From contig JAKLIE010000010.1 in NCBI GenBank assembly GCA_022709775.1, positions 1-11,945 on the forward strand: a stretch of 11,945 bases of DNA, written 5' to 3'. The position numbers and the translations under genes were made by a program. Of this stretch, positions 1-8,995 are shown in pieces (within the stretch, counting starts at the first letter, position 1; every line of letters starts with the position of its first letter). Below the pieces are notes generated by a model. The model had not been told where the DNA came from and did no database searches. It saw only the letters and a list, made by a program, of their open reading frames with translations. Source of the DNA: Pseudomonadota bacterium (GTDB taxonomy: Bacteria > Pseudomonadota > Gammaproteobacteria > Burkholderiales > Casimicrobiaceae).

Positions 1-1
1 C

Positions 2-1399
<1,398 letters not shown>

Positions 1400-1427
1400 C
1401 GAAAGGGGAAGGTCGCGTCCGGGGCGC

Positions 1428-2072
1428 TCAGCCGCCGGTGCTTCCGCGGCGGCGCTCGCTCATGAACGTCGCGATCGCGGGGATCAGCGACACGAAGACG
1501 ATCCCGAGCACGATCAACGTGAGGTTGTCCTTGACCCACGGGATGTTGCCGAACAGGTAGCCCGCGTACACGAGCGAGGCGATCCACAGCAGCGCCCCTG
1601 CGACGTTGTACGCCAGGAACTTCGGGTACGGCATCTGCGCGACGCCCGCGAGGAACGGCGCGAACGTCCTGATGATCGGGATGAAGCGGCCGATGACGAT
1701 CGTCACGCCGCCGTAGCGGTCGTAGAACGCCTGCGTGCGCCTGAGATGGTCCTGGCGGAACCAGCGCGAATCGGGCCGGTCGTAGACGCGCGGCCCGATG
1801 TAGCGGCCGATCGAGTAGTTGAGCGAGTCGCCGAGGATCGCCGCGAGCGCGAGGATCGCGACGAGCGCGTGCACGTTGAGGCCGGCCGCCGCGACCACCG
1901 TCCCCGAGATGAACAGCAGCGAGTCTCCCGGCAGGAACGGGAGGACGACGAGCCCCGTTTCCGCGAAGATGACGAGGAACAGCAGGCCGTAGAGCCACGG
2001 CCCGTACTGCCCCGCGATCATCGCGAGCGTCTCGTCGAGGGACAGCAGCGAGTAGAAGAGGGTGGTGAGCAC
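1428..2072 (-). CDS. DedA-family (VTT/SNARE-associated) integral membrane protein
   Basis: Inner-membrane protein of 214 residues in the DedA family. Members such as E. coli YqjA and YghB support envelope homeostasis and proton-dependent drug or osmotic tolerance, and some relatives act as undecaprenyl-phosphate or phospholipid transporters. Visible family features: FAETG at about 36-40 and FLPGD at 46-50, carrying the acidic residues (E38, D50) that correspond to essential ones in YqjA, then GDSLNYSIGRYIG at 81-93 and GRFIPIIRTFAPFLAG at 128-143 with arginines R129 and R135. Hydrophobic segments lie at about 26-60, 67-85, 130-145, 158-178 and 183-204, and the C-terminus is basic. The start is a GTG at 2072, the most upstream start available, with no clear Shine-Dalgarno. 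It lies 97 bases downstream of secF on the same strand, so it could be read through from the sec operon, but no functional link is implied. The substrate cannot be told from sequence. Confidence 0.9.
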   Translation of the reverse strand: MLTTLFYSLLSLDETLAMIAGQYGPWLYGLLFLVIFAETGLVVLPFLPGDSLLFISGTVVAAAGLNVHALVAILALAAILGDSLNYSIGRYIGPRVYDRPDSRWFRQDHLRRTQAFYDRYGGVTIVIGRFIPIIRTFAPFLAGVAQMPYPKFLAYNVAGALLWIASLVYAGYLFGNIPWVKDNLTLIVLGIVFVSLIPAIATFMSERRRGSTGG

Positions 2073-2169
2073 GGCGGGAGTGTCGGCGCGGCGCGCTGGA
2101 AGCGCCGGGGTCGCGGGGGCGCGGCCGGGAGGATGAACCGCGGGCAGTCGAACCCGGCCGGGCCGTCCG

Positions 2170-3111
2170 CTACGGCAGGATCTTCTCGCCCTCGGCGCCC
2201 GATCGCTTCTCCGGCCTGACCAGGTCCTCGCGCGAGACGCCCATCCACATGACCAGCGGGGCCATCACCAGCACCGACGAGTAGATGCCGAACAGGATGC
2301 CGATCGTGAGCGCCAGCGCGAAGTAGTGGAGCGCCTCGCCGCCGAAGATCAGCATCGACGTGACCATGATCTGCGTGCTGCCGTGCGTGATGATCGTGCG
2401 CGACATCGTGCTGGTGATCGCGTTGTCGATCACGTGGGTCACCGTCGCCTTCCGCATCTTCCGGAAATTCTCGCGGATCCGGTCGGCGACGACGACCGAT
2501 TCGTTGACCGAGTAGCCGAGGACCGCGAGCAGCGCCGCCAGCACGGGAAGCGAGAACTCCCACTGGAAGAACGCGAAGAACCCCATGATGATGATGACGT
2601 CGTGCAGGTTCGCGACGATCGCCGCGACCGCGAAGCGCCACTCGAACCGGGCGGCGAGGTAGGCCACGATCCCGATCGCGACCAGGAGCAGAGCGAGCGC
2701 GCCGTTCTCGTAGAGCTCCTTGCCGACCTGCGGGCCGACGAACTCGACGCGAACCTGGCGGGCCGAGGGGTCGTCCGCCCTGAGCGCCGTCATCACGCGG
2801 TCGGAGAGCTGCGCGCTCGACACGCCGGGCTTGAGCGGGAGACGCACGAGCGCCGTGTTCGCGGCACCGAAGCTCTGCGCCGAATACTCGCCGACGTCGA
2901 GCTTGTCGATCGCCGCGCGAACTCGCGTGAAGTCGACCGCGTGGGCGTAGTTGACCTCGATCACGGTGCCGCCGCGGAAGTCGACCCCGAAGTTGAGGCC
3001 GCGCGTAGCGAGGAAGAACACGGCGGCGAGGAACGTGACCAGCGAGATCACGTTGAACACCAGCGCGTGCCGCATGAACGGGATGTCGCGCCTGAAGCGG
3101 AAGAATTCCAT
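2170..3111 (-). CDS. secF: Protein translocase subunit SecF
   Basis: Inner-membrane partner of SecD. The SecDF complex uses the proton-motive force to help pull preproteins out of SecYEG on the periplasmic side. The protein has 313 residues (E. coli 323). It shows TM1 at about 15-35, the diagnostic GLNFGVDFRGGT at 39-49, a periplasmic domain at about 50-130, then five further membrane segments: about 134-153, 158-181, 185-208, 247-267 and 268-290. LGYSVNESVVVADRIRENF at 198-216 is the TM4 RND-type proton-relay region; E. coli SecF has N-D here as I recall, and this protein has N-E. Start ATG 3111, 54 bases downstream of the secD stop, so the two are very likely co-transcribed. The C-terminal tail (about 295-313) is hydrophilic. 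Family assignment is certain; the effect of E204 is unknown. Confidence 0.97.
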   Translation of the reverse strand: MEFFRFRRDIPFMRHALVFNVISLVTFLAAVFFLATRGLNFGVDFRGGTVIEVNYAHAVDFTRVRAAIDKLDVGEYSAQSFGAANTALVRLPLKPGVSSAQLSDRVMTALRADDPSARQVRVEFVGPQVGKELYENGALALLLVAIGIVAYLAARFEWRFAVAAIVANLHDVIIIMGFFAFFQWEFSLPVLAALLAVLGYSVNESVVVADRIRENFRKMRKATVTHVIDNAITSTMSRTIITHGSTQIMVTSMLIFGGEALHYFALALTIGILFGIYSSVLVMAPLVMWMGVSREDLVRPEKRSGAEGEKILP

Positions 3112-3165
3112 GCGGGGCTCTTCGTGGGCCGGGGTTTCGGGAGGGCGGACGGTGACGCCGGCGCG

Positions 3166-5034
3166 TCAGGCCTTCGTCGGCGTGGCGGGCGCCGCCGCGG
3201 GCCGCCAGATCTGGCCGATCGAGATGCGCTCGAGCTTCCTGCGTCCGCCGTACACCACGGCCACGATGCCGCGCGAGACGAAGACCGCCGAGAACATCGA
3301 GGTCATGATGCCGATGCAGTGGACGACCGCGAAGCCGCGCACCGGGCCGCTGCCGAACAGGAAGAGCGCGATGCCGGCGATCAGCGTCGTGATGTTCGAG
3401 TCCAGGATCGTGCCCCACGCGCGCTCGTAGCCGGCCTGGATCGCCGCATGGGGCGTCGCGCCCCACCGGATCTCCTCCCGGATGCGCTCGTTGATCAGCA
3501 CGCTGGCGTCGATCGCCATGCCGAGCGTGAGCGCGATGGCGGCGATGCCCGGAAGCGTGAGCGTCGCCTGCAGCATCGACAGGATCGCGACGAGCAGGAG
3601 CAGGTTGATCGACAGCGCGATCGTCGAGATCACGCCCATCAGCATGTAGTAGGCGCAGATGAACGCCGCGAGCACGACGAAGCCCCACATGACCGAGTGG
3701 AAGCCCTTCTCGATGTTCTCCTTGCCGAGCGACGGGCCGACGGTGCGCTCCTCCACGATCTCCATCGGCGCCGCCAGCGCGCCGGCGCGCATCAGCAGCG
3801 CGATGTCGTTCGCCTCGCGCGTCGTCATCCGGCCCGAGATCTGCACCCGGCCGCCGCCGATCTCCTCGCGGATCACGGGCGCCGTGATGACCTCGGTGCG
3901 GCCCTTCTCGACGAGCACGATCGCCATCCGCTTGCCGACGTTCTCGCGCGTGACCTCCTTGAAGATCCGCGCACCCGCACCGTCGAGGCCCACGTGGACC
4001 GCGGGCTCGTTGTTGCGCTGGTCGAATCCGGGCTGGGCGTCGTTGATGCGGTCGCCGGTGAGCACGACCTGGCGCTTGACGAGGACCGGCGTGCCGCTGC
4101 GATCCGTGAAGAGGTCGCTGCCGAACGGGACCTGCCCGGCGACGGCCTGCTCGTGCGCGCCGGCATCCTCGTTGACCATGCGGATCTCGAGCGTCGCCGT
4201 GCGTCCGAGGATGTCCTTCGCGCGCGCCGTGTCCTGCACTCCGGGCAGCTGCACGACGACGCGGTCGGTACCCTGCTGCTGGATGATCGGCTCGGCGACG
4301 CCCAGTTCGTTGACGCGGTTGCGCAGGATCTGGATGTTCTGCTGGACCGCGCCGTCCTGGATGCGCTTCTGCGCCTCGGGACGAAGCTGCGCGAGGATGC
4401 GGAACTCTCCGCCCGGGGCGTCCTGCTCGCGGGCGACGATGTCCGGGAAGTTCCTGTCGATCGCCAGGAGCGACTTGTTCCGCTCGGACTCGTCGCGGAA
4501 GCGCATCGCGACGCCCGTGCCTTCCCGTGCGATGCCCGAGTACTGGATCTTCTCGTTGCGCAGCAGACCGCGGAGGTCCGCCACGTACCGGTCGCCGGCC
4601 TTCTCGAGCGCCGCCTTCATGTCGACCTGGAGCAGGAAATGCACGCCTCCGCGCAGGTCGAGGCCGAGGTACATCGGCAGCGCCCCGATCGACGCGAGCC
4701 AGCGCGGCGACGACGAGACGAGGTTCAGCGCGACGATGTACGAGGAGCCCAGCTTCGCGGTCAGCGCGTCCTTGGCGCGGAGCTGGGTGTCCGGGTCGTC
4801 GAACCGGACCTTGATGCCGGTCGCGTCGAGCACCGCGCCGCGGTAGGGGACGTTCGCGCCCTTCAGCGTTTCCTCGACGGTCTGCAGCAGGGGCGCGTCG
4901 AGCTTCACCCCCGCCTTCGACGACGACACCTGGACCGCCGGATCCTCGGGAAAGAAGTTCGGCAGCGTGTAGAGGAAGCCGATCGCGACGGCGATCGCGA
5001 TCAGCGCGTATTTCCAGAACGGGTAGCGATTCAT
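3166..5034 (-). CDS. secD: Protein translocase subunit SecD
   Basis: Larger subunit of the SecDF-YajC accessory complex of the Sec translocon. The 622-residue length is close to E. coli SecD (615). In order: N-terminal TM1 at about 9-24, a periplasmic P1 head region including the signature YLGLDLRGGVHFLLQVD at 122-138, repeat-like segments such as QNIQILRNRVNELGVAEP at 232-249 and VVQLPGVQD at 260-268, then GRMTTREANDIALLMRAGAL at 401-420. A C-terminal membrane block of five helices follows (about 447-600). TM4 carries ALTLGMAIDASVLINERIRE at 501-520; D509 corresponds to the conserved proton-relay aspartate (E. coli D519). The tail is rich in Ala, Pro and Thr. Start ATG 5034 lies 55 bases after the yajC stop, and secF follows 54 bases downstream, which is the classical yajC-secD-secF order. 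Nothing is missing. Confidence 0.98.
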   Translation of the reverse strand: MNRYPFWKYALIAIAVAIGFLYTLPNFFPEDPAVQVSSSKAGVKLDAPLLQTVEETLKGANVPYRGAVLDATGIKVRFDDPDTQLRAKDALTAKLGSSYIVALNLVSSSPRWLASIGALPMYLGLDLRGGVHFLLQVDMKAALEKAGDRYVADLRGLLRNEKIQYSGIAREGTGVAMRFRDESERNKSLLAIDRNFPDIVAREQDAPGGEFRILAQLRPEAQKRIQDGAVQQNIQILRNRVNELGVAEPIIQQQGTDRVVVQLPGVQDTARAKDILGRTATLEIRMVNEDAGAHEQAVAGQVPFGSDLFTDRSGTPVLVKRQVVLTGDRINDAQPGFDQRNNEPAVHVGLDGAGARIFKEVTRENVGKRMAIVLVEKGRTEVITAPVIREEIGGGRVQISGRMTTREANDIALLMRAGALAAPMEIVEERTVGPSLGKENIEKGFHSVMWGFVVLAAFICAYYMLMGVISTIALSINLLLLVAILSMLQATLTLPGIAAIALTLGMAIDASVLINERIREEIRWGATPHAAIQAGYERAWGTILDSNITTLIAGIALFLFGSGPVRGFAVVHCIGIMTSMFSAVFVSRGIVAVVYGGRRKLERISIGQIWRPAAAPATPTKA

Positions 5035-5089
5035 GTCGGCGGAGGTCGTCTGGCGCGGCGCGGAGGCGCGGGCGCCGGGTGTGGCGCGC

Positions 5090-5416
5090 TCAGAGCGCCT
5101 TGATCGTGCCCTTGGGCAGGAGCTGCGAGACCGCCTGCCGCTGCAGCGTGATCTCGACGCCCTGCGCGACCTCGATCGTCACGAACTGGTCGTTGAGCTT
5201 CGACACGCGCCCGACGATCCCGCCGGACGTCACGACCTCGTTGCCCTTCTCGATCGCGTCGATCATCGCGCGGTGCTCCTTCGCCTTCTTCTGCTGCGGG
5301 CGGATCAGCAGGAAGTAGAACACCACGAAGATCGCGACCATCGGCAGCATCGTGGTCAGCAGGTCGCCCTGGGAGGCGCCGCCGGCGGCCTGGGCGTATG
5401 CGGGGGAGATCAGCAC
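5090..5416 (-). CDS. yajC: Sec translocon accessory complex subunit YajC
   Basis: Small single-pass inner-membrane protein that associates with SecD and SecF. From the GTG at 5416 it has 108 residues (E. coli 110): a short N-terminus MLISPAYAQA, a strongly hydrophobic segment at about 23-38 (MLPMVAIFVVFYFLLI), the hallmark RPQQKKAKEH at 39-48, and a small cytosolic domain with VVTSGGIVGRV at 61-71 and a conserved V/I-rich strand. A more upstream GTG at 5461 would add 15 residues, but the shorter form fits the family N-terminus and has a GGAG Shine-Dalgarno (5426-5429) nine bases before the start. It lies 121 bases downstream of tgt and 55 bases upstream of secD, as expected for the tgt-yajC-secDF operon. 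Confidence 0.94.
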   Translation of the reverse strand: MLISPAYAQAAGGASQGDLLTTMLPMVAIFVVFYFLLIRPQQKKAKEHRAMIDAIEKGNEVVTSGGIVGRVSKLNDQFVTIEVAQGVEITLQRQAVSQLLPKGTIKAL

Positions 5417-5514
5417 GTTCGGGAGCTCCGGTTCGGTGGCGGCGCCCACAAGGGGCGGCACGCCTGGGGCGCCGGCCGGTCCCGTGGGGGCGCGGTCGCG
5501 GCGGCGGATCGGGT

Positions 5515-6668
<1,154 letters not shown>

Positions 6669-7271
6669 CTAGCGCCGGCCTGCGCGCAGGCGCGCGTGAC
6701 CGGCGGCGAGCAGCAGGAGCGCGAGCGCGGCCCACGCCGCCGGAGACCCGGCCGGGACCGGCTCCGGGCGCGGCACCCAGGCGTTGGACGCGCTGAGCGT
6801 GCCGTTGGTGCAATCGATGGTCGTGATCGAGCGGCCGAACTCGCGGTCGCCCTGCCGCACCGACGAACTGTAGACGAAACGGTAGGTGTGCGACGGCGGC
6901 GGCGGCGGCGAGAACGTGCGGAAGAATTCCGTCCCGAACGTCGCCGGCCCGACGCCGAGATCCAGCGTATAGGTGTCGTAGGGCTTCCCGTCGAGGAACG
7001 TCGCCCCTACGACGATCACCGCGCCGGCGATCCCCAGGTGCCCGACGGCTCCCGTGACGAATCCGCCCTGCGAGCAGCTTCCCCCGGAGAAGTTGTCGTA
7101 GGTGAGCGATGCGGACGCCGCTTTCGCGCTCGGCGGCGCGGGGCCGGCAAGTCCGCCGCTGCCGCCTTGCGCCGAGGCGGTCAGGGCGACCAGGAGCGCG
7201 AGCAGGCCGCCGACCAGCGCGCCCGTCCCTGCGCGAAGGCGCCCAGCAGACACGTACACGGCGGCGGACAT
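6669..7271 (-). CDS. Putative secreted protein with PEP-CTERM-like sorting tail, family unknown
   Basis: About 200 residues from ATG 7271. A GTG at 7322 would add 17. A GGAG lies only three bases before 7271, which is closer than ideal, so the start is uncertain. An N-terminal signal peptide is evident: R11 and R13, a hydrophobic core at about 17-32 (GALVGGLLALLVALTA) and an ASA|Q cleavage-like site at 32-35. The mature part is rich in Gly, Ser and Thr with alternating hydrophobic residues, suggesting a beta-rich fold, and has a five-proline run (122-126) and two cysteines (C66, C154) that could form a disulfide. The C-terminus has PEP at 169-171, a hydrophobic helix at about 178-190 and a basic end (R194, R196, R199, R200). 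That is the tripartite layout of PEP-CTERM/IPTL-CTERM proteins, which exosortase-type enzymes process for surface display or export. I do not recognise the central domain and assign no function. It sits between queA and tgt. Confidence 0.7.
   Translation of the reverse strand: MSAAVYVSAGRLRAGTGALVGGLLALLVALTASAQGGSGGLAGPAPPSAKAASASLTYDNFSGGSCSQGGFVTGAVGHLGIAGAVIVVGATFLDGKPYDTYTLDLGVGPATFGTEFFRTFSPPPPPSHTYRFVYSSSVRQGDREFGRSITTIDCTNGTLSASNAWVPRPEPVPAGSPAAWAALALLLLAAGHARLRAGRR
6894..6910. repeat. CGG triplet tract inside the secreted-protein gene
   Basis: Five CGG units plus CG in a row. On the coding (minus) strand this encodes the five-proline run of the secreted protein. Such a tract could change length by slippage in frame, altering only proline number. 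There is no evidence here that it does. Confidence 0.5.
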
Positions 7272-7437
7272 GCGCTCCGTTGCCGCAGCGGGCAGCCGGT
7301 GATCAGGGTTCAATGGTTTCACGATGAGCGAACGCCGGCTTGCAGCCCGCCGGCCGGCCCAACGCCTAGCTTCGAGGTTGGGACAAGCTTAGCCGGAACG
7401 ACGATCGGTTGCCAAGCGACGAGGCGGCCATCTATCG

Positions 7438-7458
7438 GCAACTTCGTCGAAAAGTTGC
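7438..7458 (-). repeat. Perfect 7-bp hairpin in the leader of the secreted-protein gene
   Basis: On the minus strand GCAACTT and AAGTTGC form a perfect 7-bp inverted repeat around a 7-base loop. It lies 53 bases past the queA stop and about 8 bases downstream of the possible sigma-54 -12 element. There is no T-run after it, so it is a poor intrinsic terminator. It could be an mRNA 5' structure or a regulator-binding palindrome. Only the symmetry is observed. Confidence 0.45.
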
Positions 7459-7464
7459 GGAATA

Positions 7465-7480
7465 AGCGTCGAAAGTGCCG
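7465..7480 (-). promoter_or_regulatory. Possible sigma-54 (RpoN) -24/-12 promoter
   Basis: Minus-strand sequence CGGCACTTTCGACGCT has the invariant GG and GC separated by exactly 10 bases and a perfect GGCAC at -24. The -12 element reads ACGCT instead of TTGCW, so two preferred thymines are missing. A transcript would start near 7454 and read into the secreted-protein gene after a leader of about 180 bases. PEP-CTERM genes in some Betaproteobacteria are known to be linked to RpoN through the PrsK/PrsR two-component system, which makes the position plausible. It remains a single partial match. Confidence 0.35.
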
Positions 7481-7510
7481 TTTTGTCGCTGAACGGCGAC
7501 AGAGTTACCA

Positions 7511-8560
7511 TCATTCCCGGTCGGAAGGCGCTCGTTCGAGCAGCATCGCATCCCCATAGCTGAAGAACCGATACCGGGCCGCGATCGCGTGTGCGTACGC
7601 GCGCCGAATCGTGTCGAGGCCCGCGAAAGCCGCCACGAGCATCAGCAGCGTCGATTTCGGCAGGTGAAAATTGGTCAGCAGGCGGTCGACCGTGCGGAAC
7701 CGGTATCCCGGGCGGATGAACAGCGCGGTCTCGGATTCGCCCGCGGCGAGCGCTCCTTCCGACGATGCGGCCTCCAGGGCCCTGAGGGAGGTGGTGCCGA
7801 CCGCGAGGACCCGGCCCCCGCGAGCGCGCGCCGCGGCGATCGCGTCGACGGTTTCCTGCGGCACGACGAAGCGCTCGCTGTGCATGCGGTGCCGCGAAAG
7901 GTCGGCGTCGCGCACCGGCAGGAACGTCCCGGCGCCGACGTGCAGGGTGACGCGCGCGAGGCACGCTCCGCCGGCTTCCAGGCGCGCGAGCAGCGCCTCG
8001 TCGAAGTGCAGGCCGGCCGTGGGCGCGGCCACTGCGCCGGGCACGCGCGCGTAGACGGTCTGGTAGCGCTGCGAGTCGGCGTCCGCCGCCGGTCGCGCGA
8101 TATACGGCGGCAGGGGCAGTTCTCCGTGCCGCTCGAGCCAGTCCGCGACCGGTCCGGTGCCGAGGAAACGCACCCGGAAGAATCCGCCGTCGCGCTCGAG
8201 GGCGGTGGCGCTGGCTCCGCCGGGCAGCAGGACGGCGGATCCGATCCCGGGAAGGTGGCTCGCCTTGAGCTGGACCCAGGCCTCGTCGTGGGAAAGCAGG
8301 CGCTCGACGAGGAGCTCGACCCGGCCGCCGGACGGTTTCGACCCCGCGACGCGTGCGCGCAGGACGCGGGTGTCGTTCATCACGACCACGTCGCCGGGCG
8401 ACACGAGGTCGGCGATGTCTGGAAACGCGAGGTTCGTGAGGGTCGCTCCGTCGACGTGCAGCAGACGGCTGCCGCTGCGCGTCGCCGCAGGGAACTGGGC
8501 GATCAGCTCGGGCGGCAGCGCGTAGTCGAAGTCGTCGAGCGTGAGCCTGGCGTCGTCCAT
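7511..8560 (-). CDS. queA: S-adenosylmethionine:tRNA ribosyltransferase-isomerase QueA
   Basis: Cytosolic enzyme that transfers and isomerises the ribosyl moiety of S-adenosylmethionine onto preQ1-modified tRNA, producing epoxyqueuosine after Tgt has acted. Length 349 residues (E. coli 356). Family blocks seen in order: FDYALPPELIAQFP at 11-24, MNDTRVLRARV at 61-71, GELPLPPYI at 146-154, YQTVYARVPGAVAAPTAGLHF at 167-186 region, LHVGAGTFLPV at 206-216, HRMHSERF at 224-231, AVGTTSLRALE at 253-263, LTNFHLPKSTLLMLVAAFAG at 295-314 and YRFFSYGDAMLL at 330-341. The reading frame stays open upstream to 8731, but that stretch runs through the tRNA-Leu gene; ATG 8560 matches the family start and lies 47 bases after the tRNA. 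No strong Shine-Dalgarno is seen. No T-run terminator lies between the tRNA and queA, so co-transcription is possible. Confidence 0.97.
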   Translation of the reverse strand: MDDARLTLDDFDYALPPELIAQFPAATRSGSRLLHVDGATLTNLAFPDIADLVSPGDVVVMNDTRVLRARVAGSKPSGGRVELLVERLLSHDEAWVQLKASHLPGIGSAVLLPGGASATALERDGGFFRVRFLGTGPVADWLERHGELPLPPYIARPAADADSQRYQTVYARVPGAVAAPTAGLHFDEALLARLEAGGACLARVTLHVGAGTFLPVRDADLSRHRMHSERFVVPQETVDAIAAARARGGRVLAVGTTSLRALEAASSEGALAAGESETALFIRPGYRFRTVDRLLTNFHLPKSTLLMLVAAFAGLDTIRRAYAHAIAARYRFFSYGDAMLLERAPSDRE

Positions 8561-8607
8561 CGAACGGTGGGCGCGTACGGGGAGGGGCCTCGCCGCGTCG
8601 TTGCGAG

Positions 8608-8693
8608 TGGTGCCGGGAGAGGGACTCGAACCCTCACGGTGTTGCCACCGGCGGATTTTGAGTCCGCTGCGTCTGCCGTTCCGCCATCCCGGC
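8608..8693 (-). tRNA. tRNA-Leu (anticodon CAA), CCA encoded
   Basis: Minus-strand cloverleaf of 86 bases. The acceptor stem is GCCGGGA paired with TCCCGGC, followed by discriminator A and a genome-encoded CCA. The anticodon arm is GCGGA-CTCAAAA-TCCGC, giving anticodon CAA, which reads UUG leucine codons. There is a long class II variable arm (CGGTGGCAACACCG) and a T arm with GGTTCGAGTCC. The class II variable arm and the D-arm layout fit bacterial tRNA-Leu. The gene lies 47 bases upstream of queA on the same strand. Tgt/QueA act on GUN-anticodon tRNAs, so this tRNA is not their substrate. Confidence 0.97.
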
Positions 8694-8995
8694 CGCTCGG
8701 GGCTCCGCGACGCGCGCGCCGGAGCCGGCAAGGCCGCGATTATCGCGCATTCGCGCGCAGCGCCCCGCTTCGGGCCTCCCAGCCGGCTTCCGGAGGGGTT
8801 CCTTCCCGGCCTCGCGGCGCCTCGTGCTGCGCGGAGCCCGCACGGCAGGCGAACAACGCGTCAACGGTCGCGAGGATCGCCGTCATCGCGGCGATGCGCG
8901 CGGCGACGCCGTCGCCTCCTTGCTGCACCTGTGCCCGACGTTGCGGTCGTGGGGGTCGTGCACCTTGCCGTGTCCTCCCGGCGTCGCGGTTGTCC
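8694..8995 (-). other. Non-coding gap between folA and tRNA-Leu
   Basis: 302 bases with no gene I can support. Near the tRNA it holds a possible promoter and a leader hairpin (listed separately). Two tiny minus-strand frames with chained ATGA stop-start overlaps follow folA: 38 codons from ATG 8999 (starting inside the folA stop) and 48 codons from ATG 8886. Neither has a well-placed Shine-Dalgarno or a recognisable motif. A short perfect inverted repeat, GGCGAC-GCC-GTCGCC, lies at 8902-8916 without a T-run. I see no convincing folA terminator. Confidence 0.6.
8701..8747 (-). promoter_or_regulatory. Possible tRNA-Leu promoter -10 and leader hairpin
   Basis: Read toward the tRNA, GATAAT (8744-8739) resembles a -10 hexamer (consensus TATAAT) and sits in a palindrome CGCGAT-T-ATCGCG (8735-8747). 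A start near 8732 would leave a leader of about 39 bases before the mature tRNA. That leader contains a perfect 7-bp inverted repeat with arms at 8701-8707 and 8720-8726. No good -35 is seen. Confidence 0.35.

Noticed and set aside
2123..2159. GGCCGGG...CCCGGCC inverted repeat between secF and dedA as a terminator
   Set aside because: The arms are perfect over 7 bp, but the loop is 23 bases and no T-run follows on the minus strand. Such GC arms are common by chance here.
2326..5103. A 925-codon open frame on the plus strand opposite secD/secF, and other long open frames across the window
   Set aside because: These are antisense or shifted shadows of clear genes. Their translations are extremely rich in Arg, Asp, Ala and His and lack any domain, as expected from high-GC codon bias.
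7511..8731. QueA starting at TTG 8731 (406 residues)
   Set aside because: The extra N-terminus is translated tRNA-Leu sequence; ATG 8560 matches the family start.
8902..8916. GGCGAC-GCC-GTCGCC as the folA terminator
   Set aside because: The stem is good, but there is no T-run on the folA side, and the surrounding sequence is GC-rich enough to give such stems by chance.
8915..8921. Perfect AAGGAGG on the minus strand after folA as a ribosome binding site
   Set aside because: No ATG, GTG or TTG lies within a usable distance downstream; the next ATG is 28 bases away.
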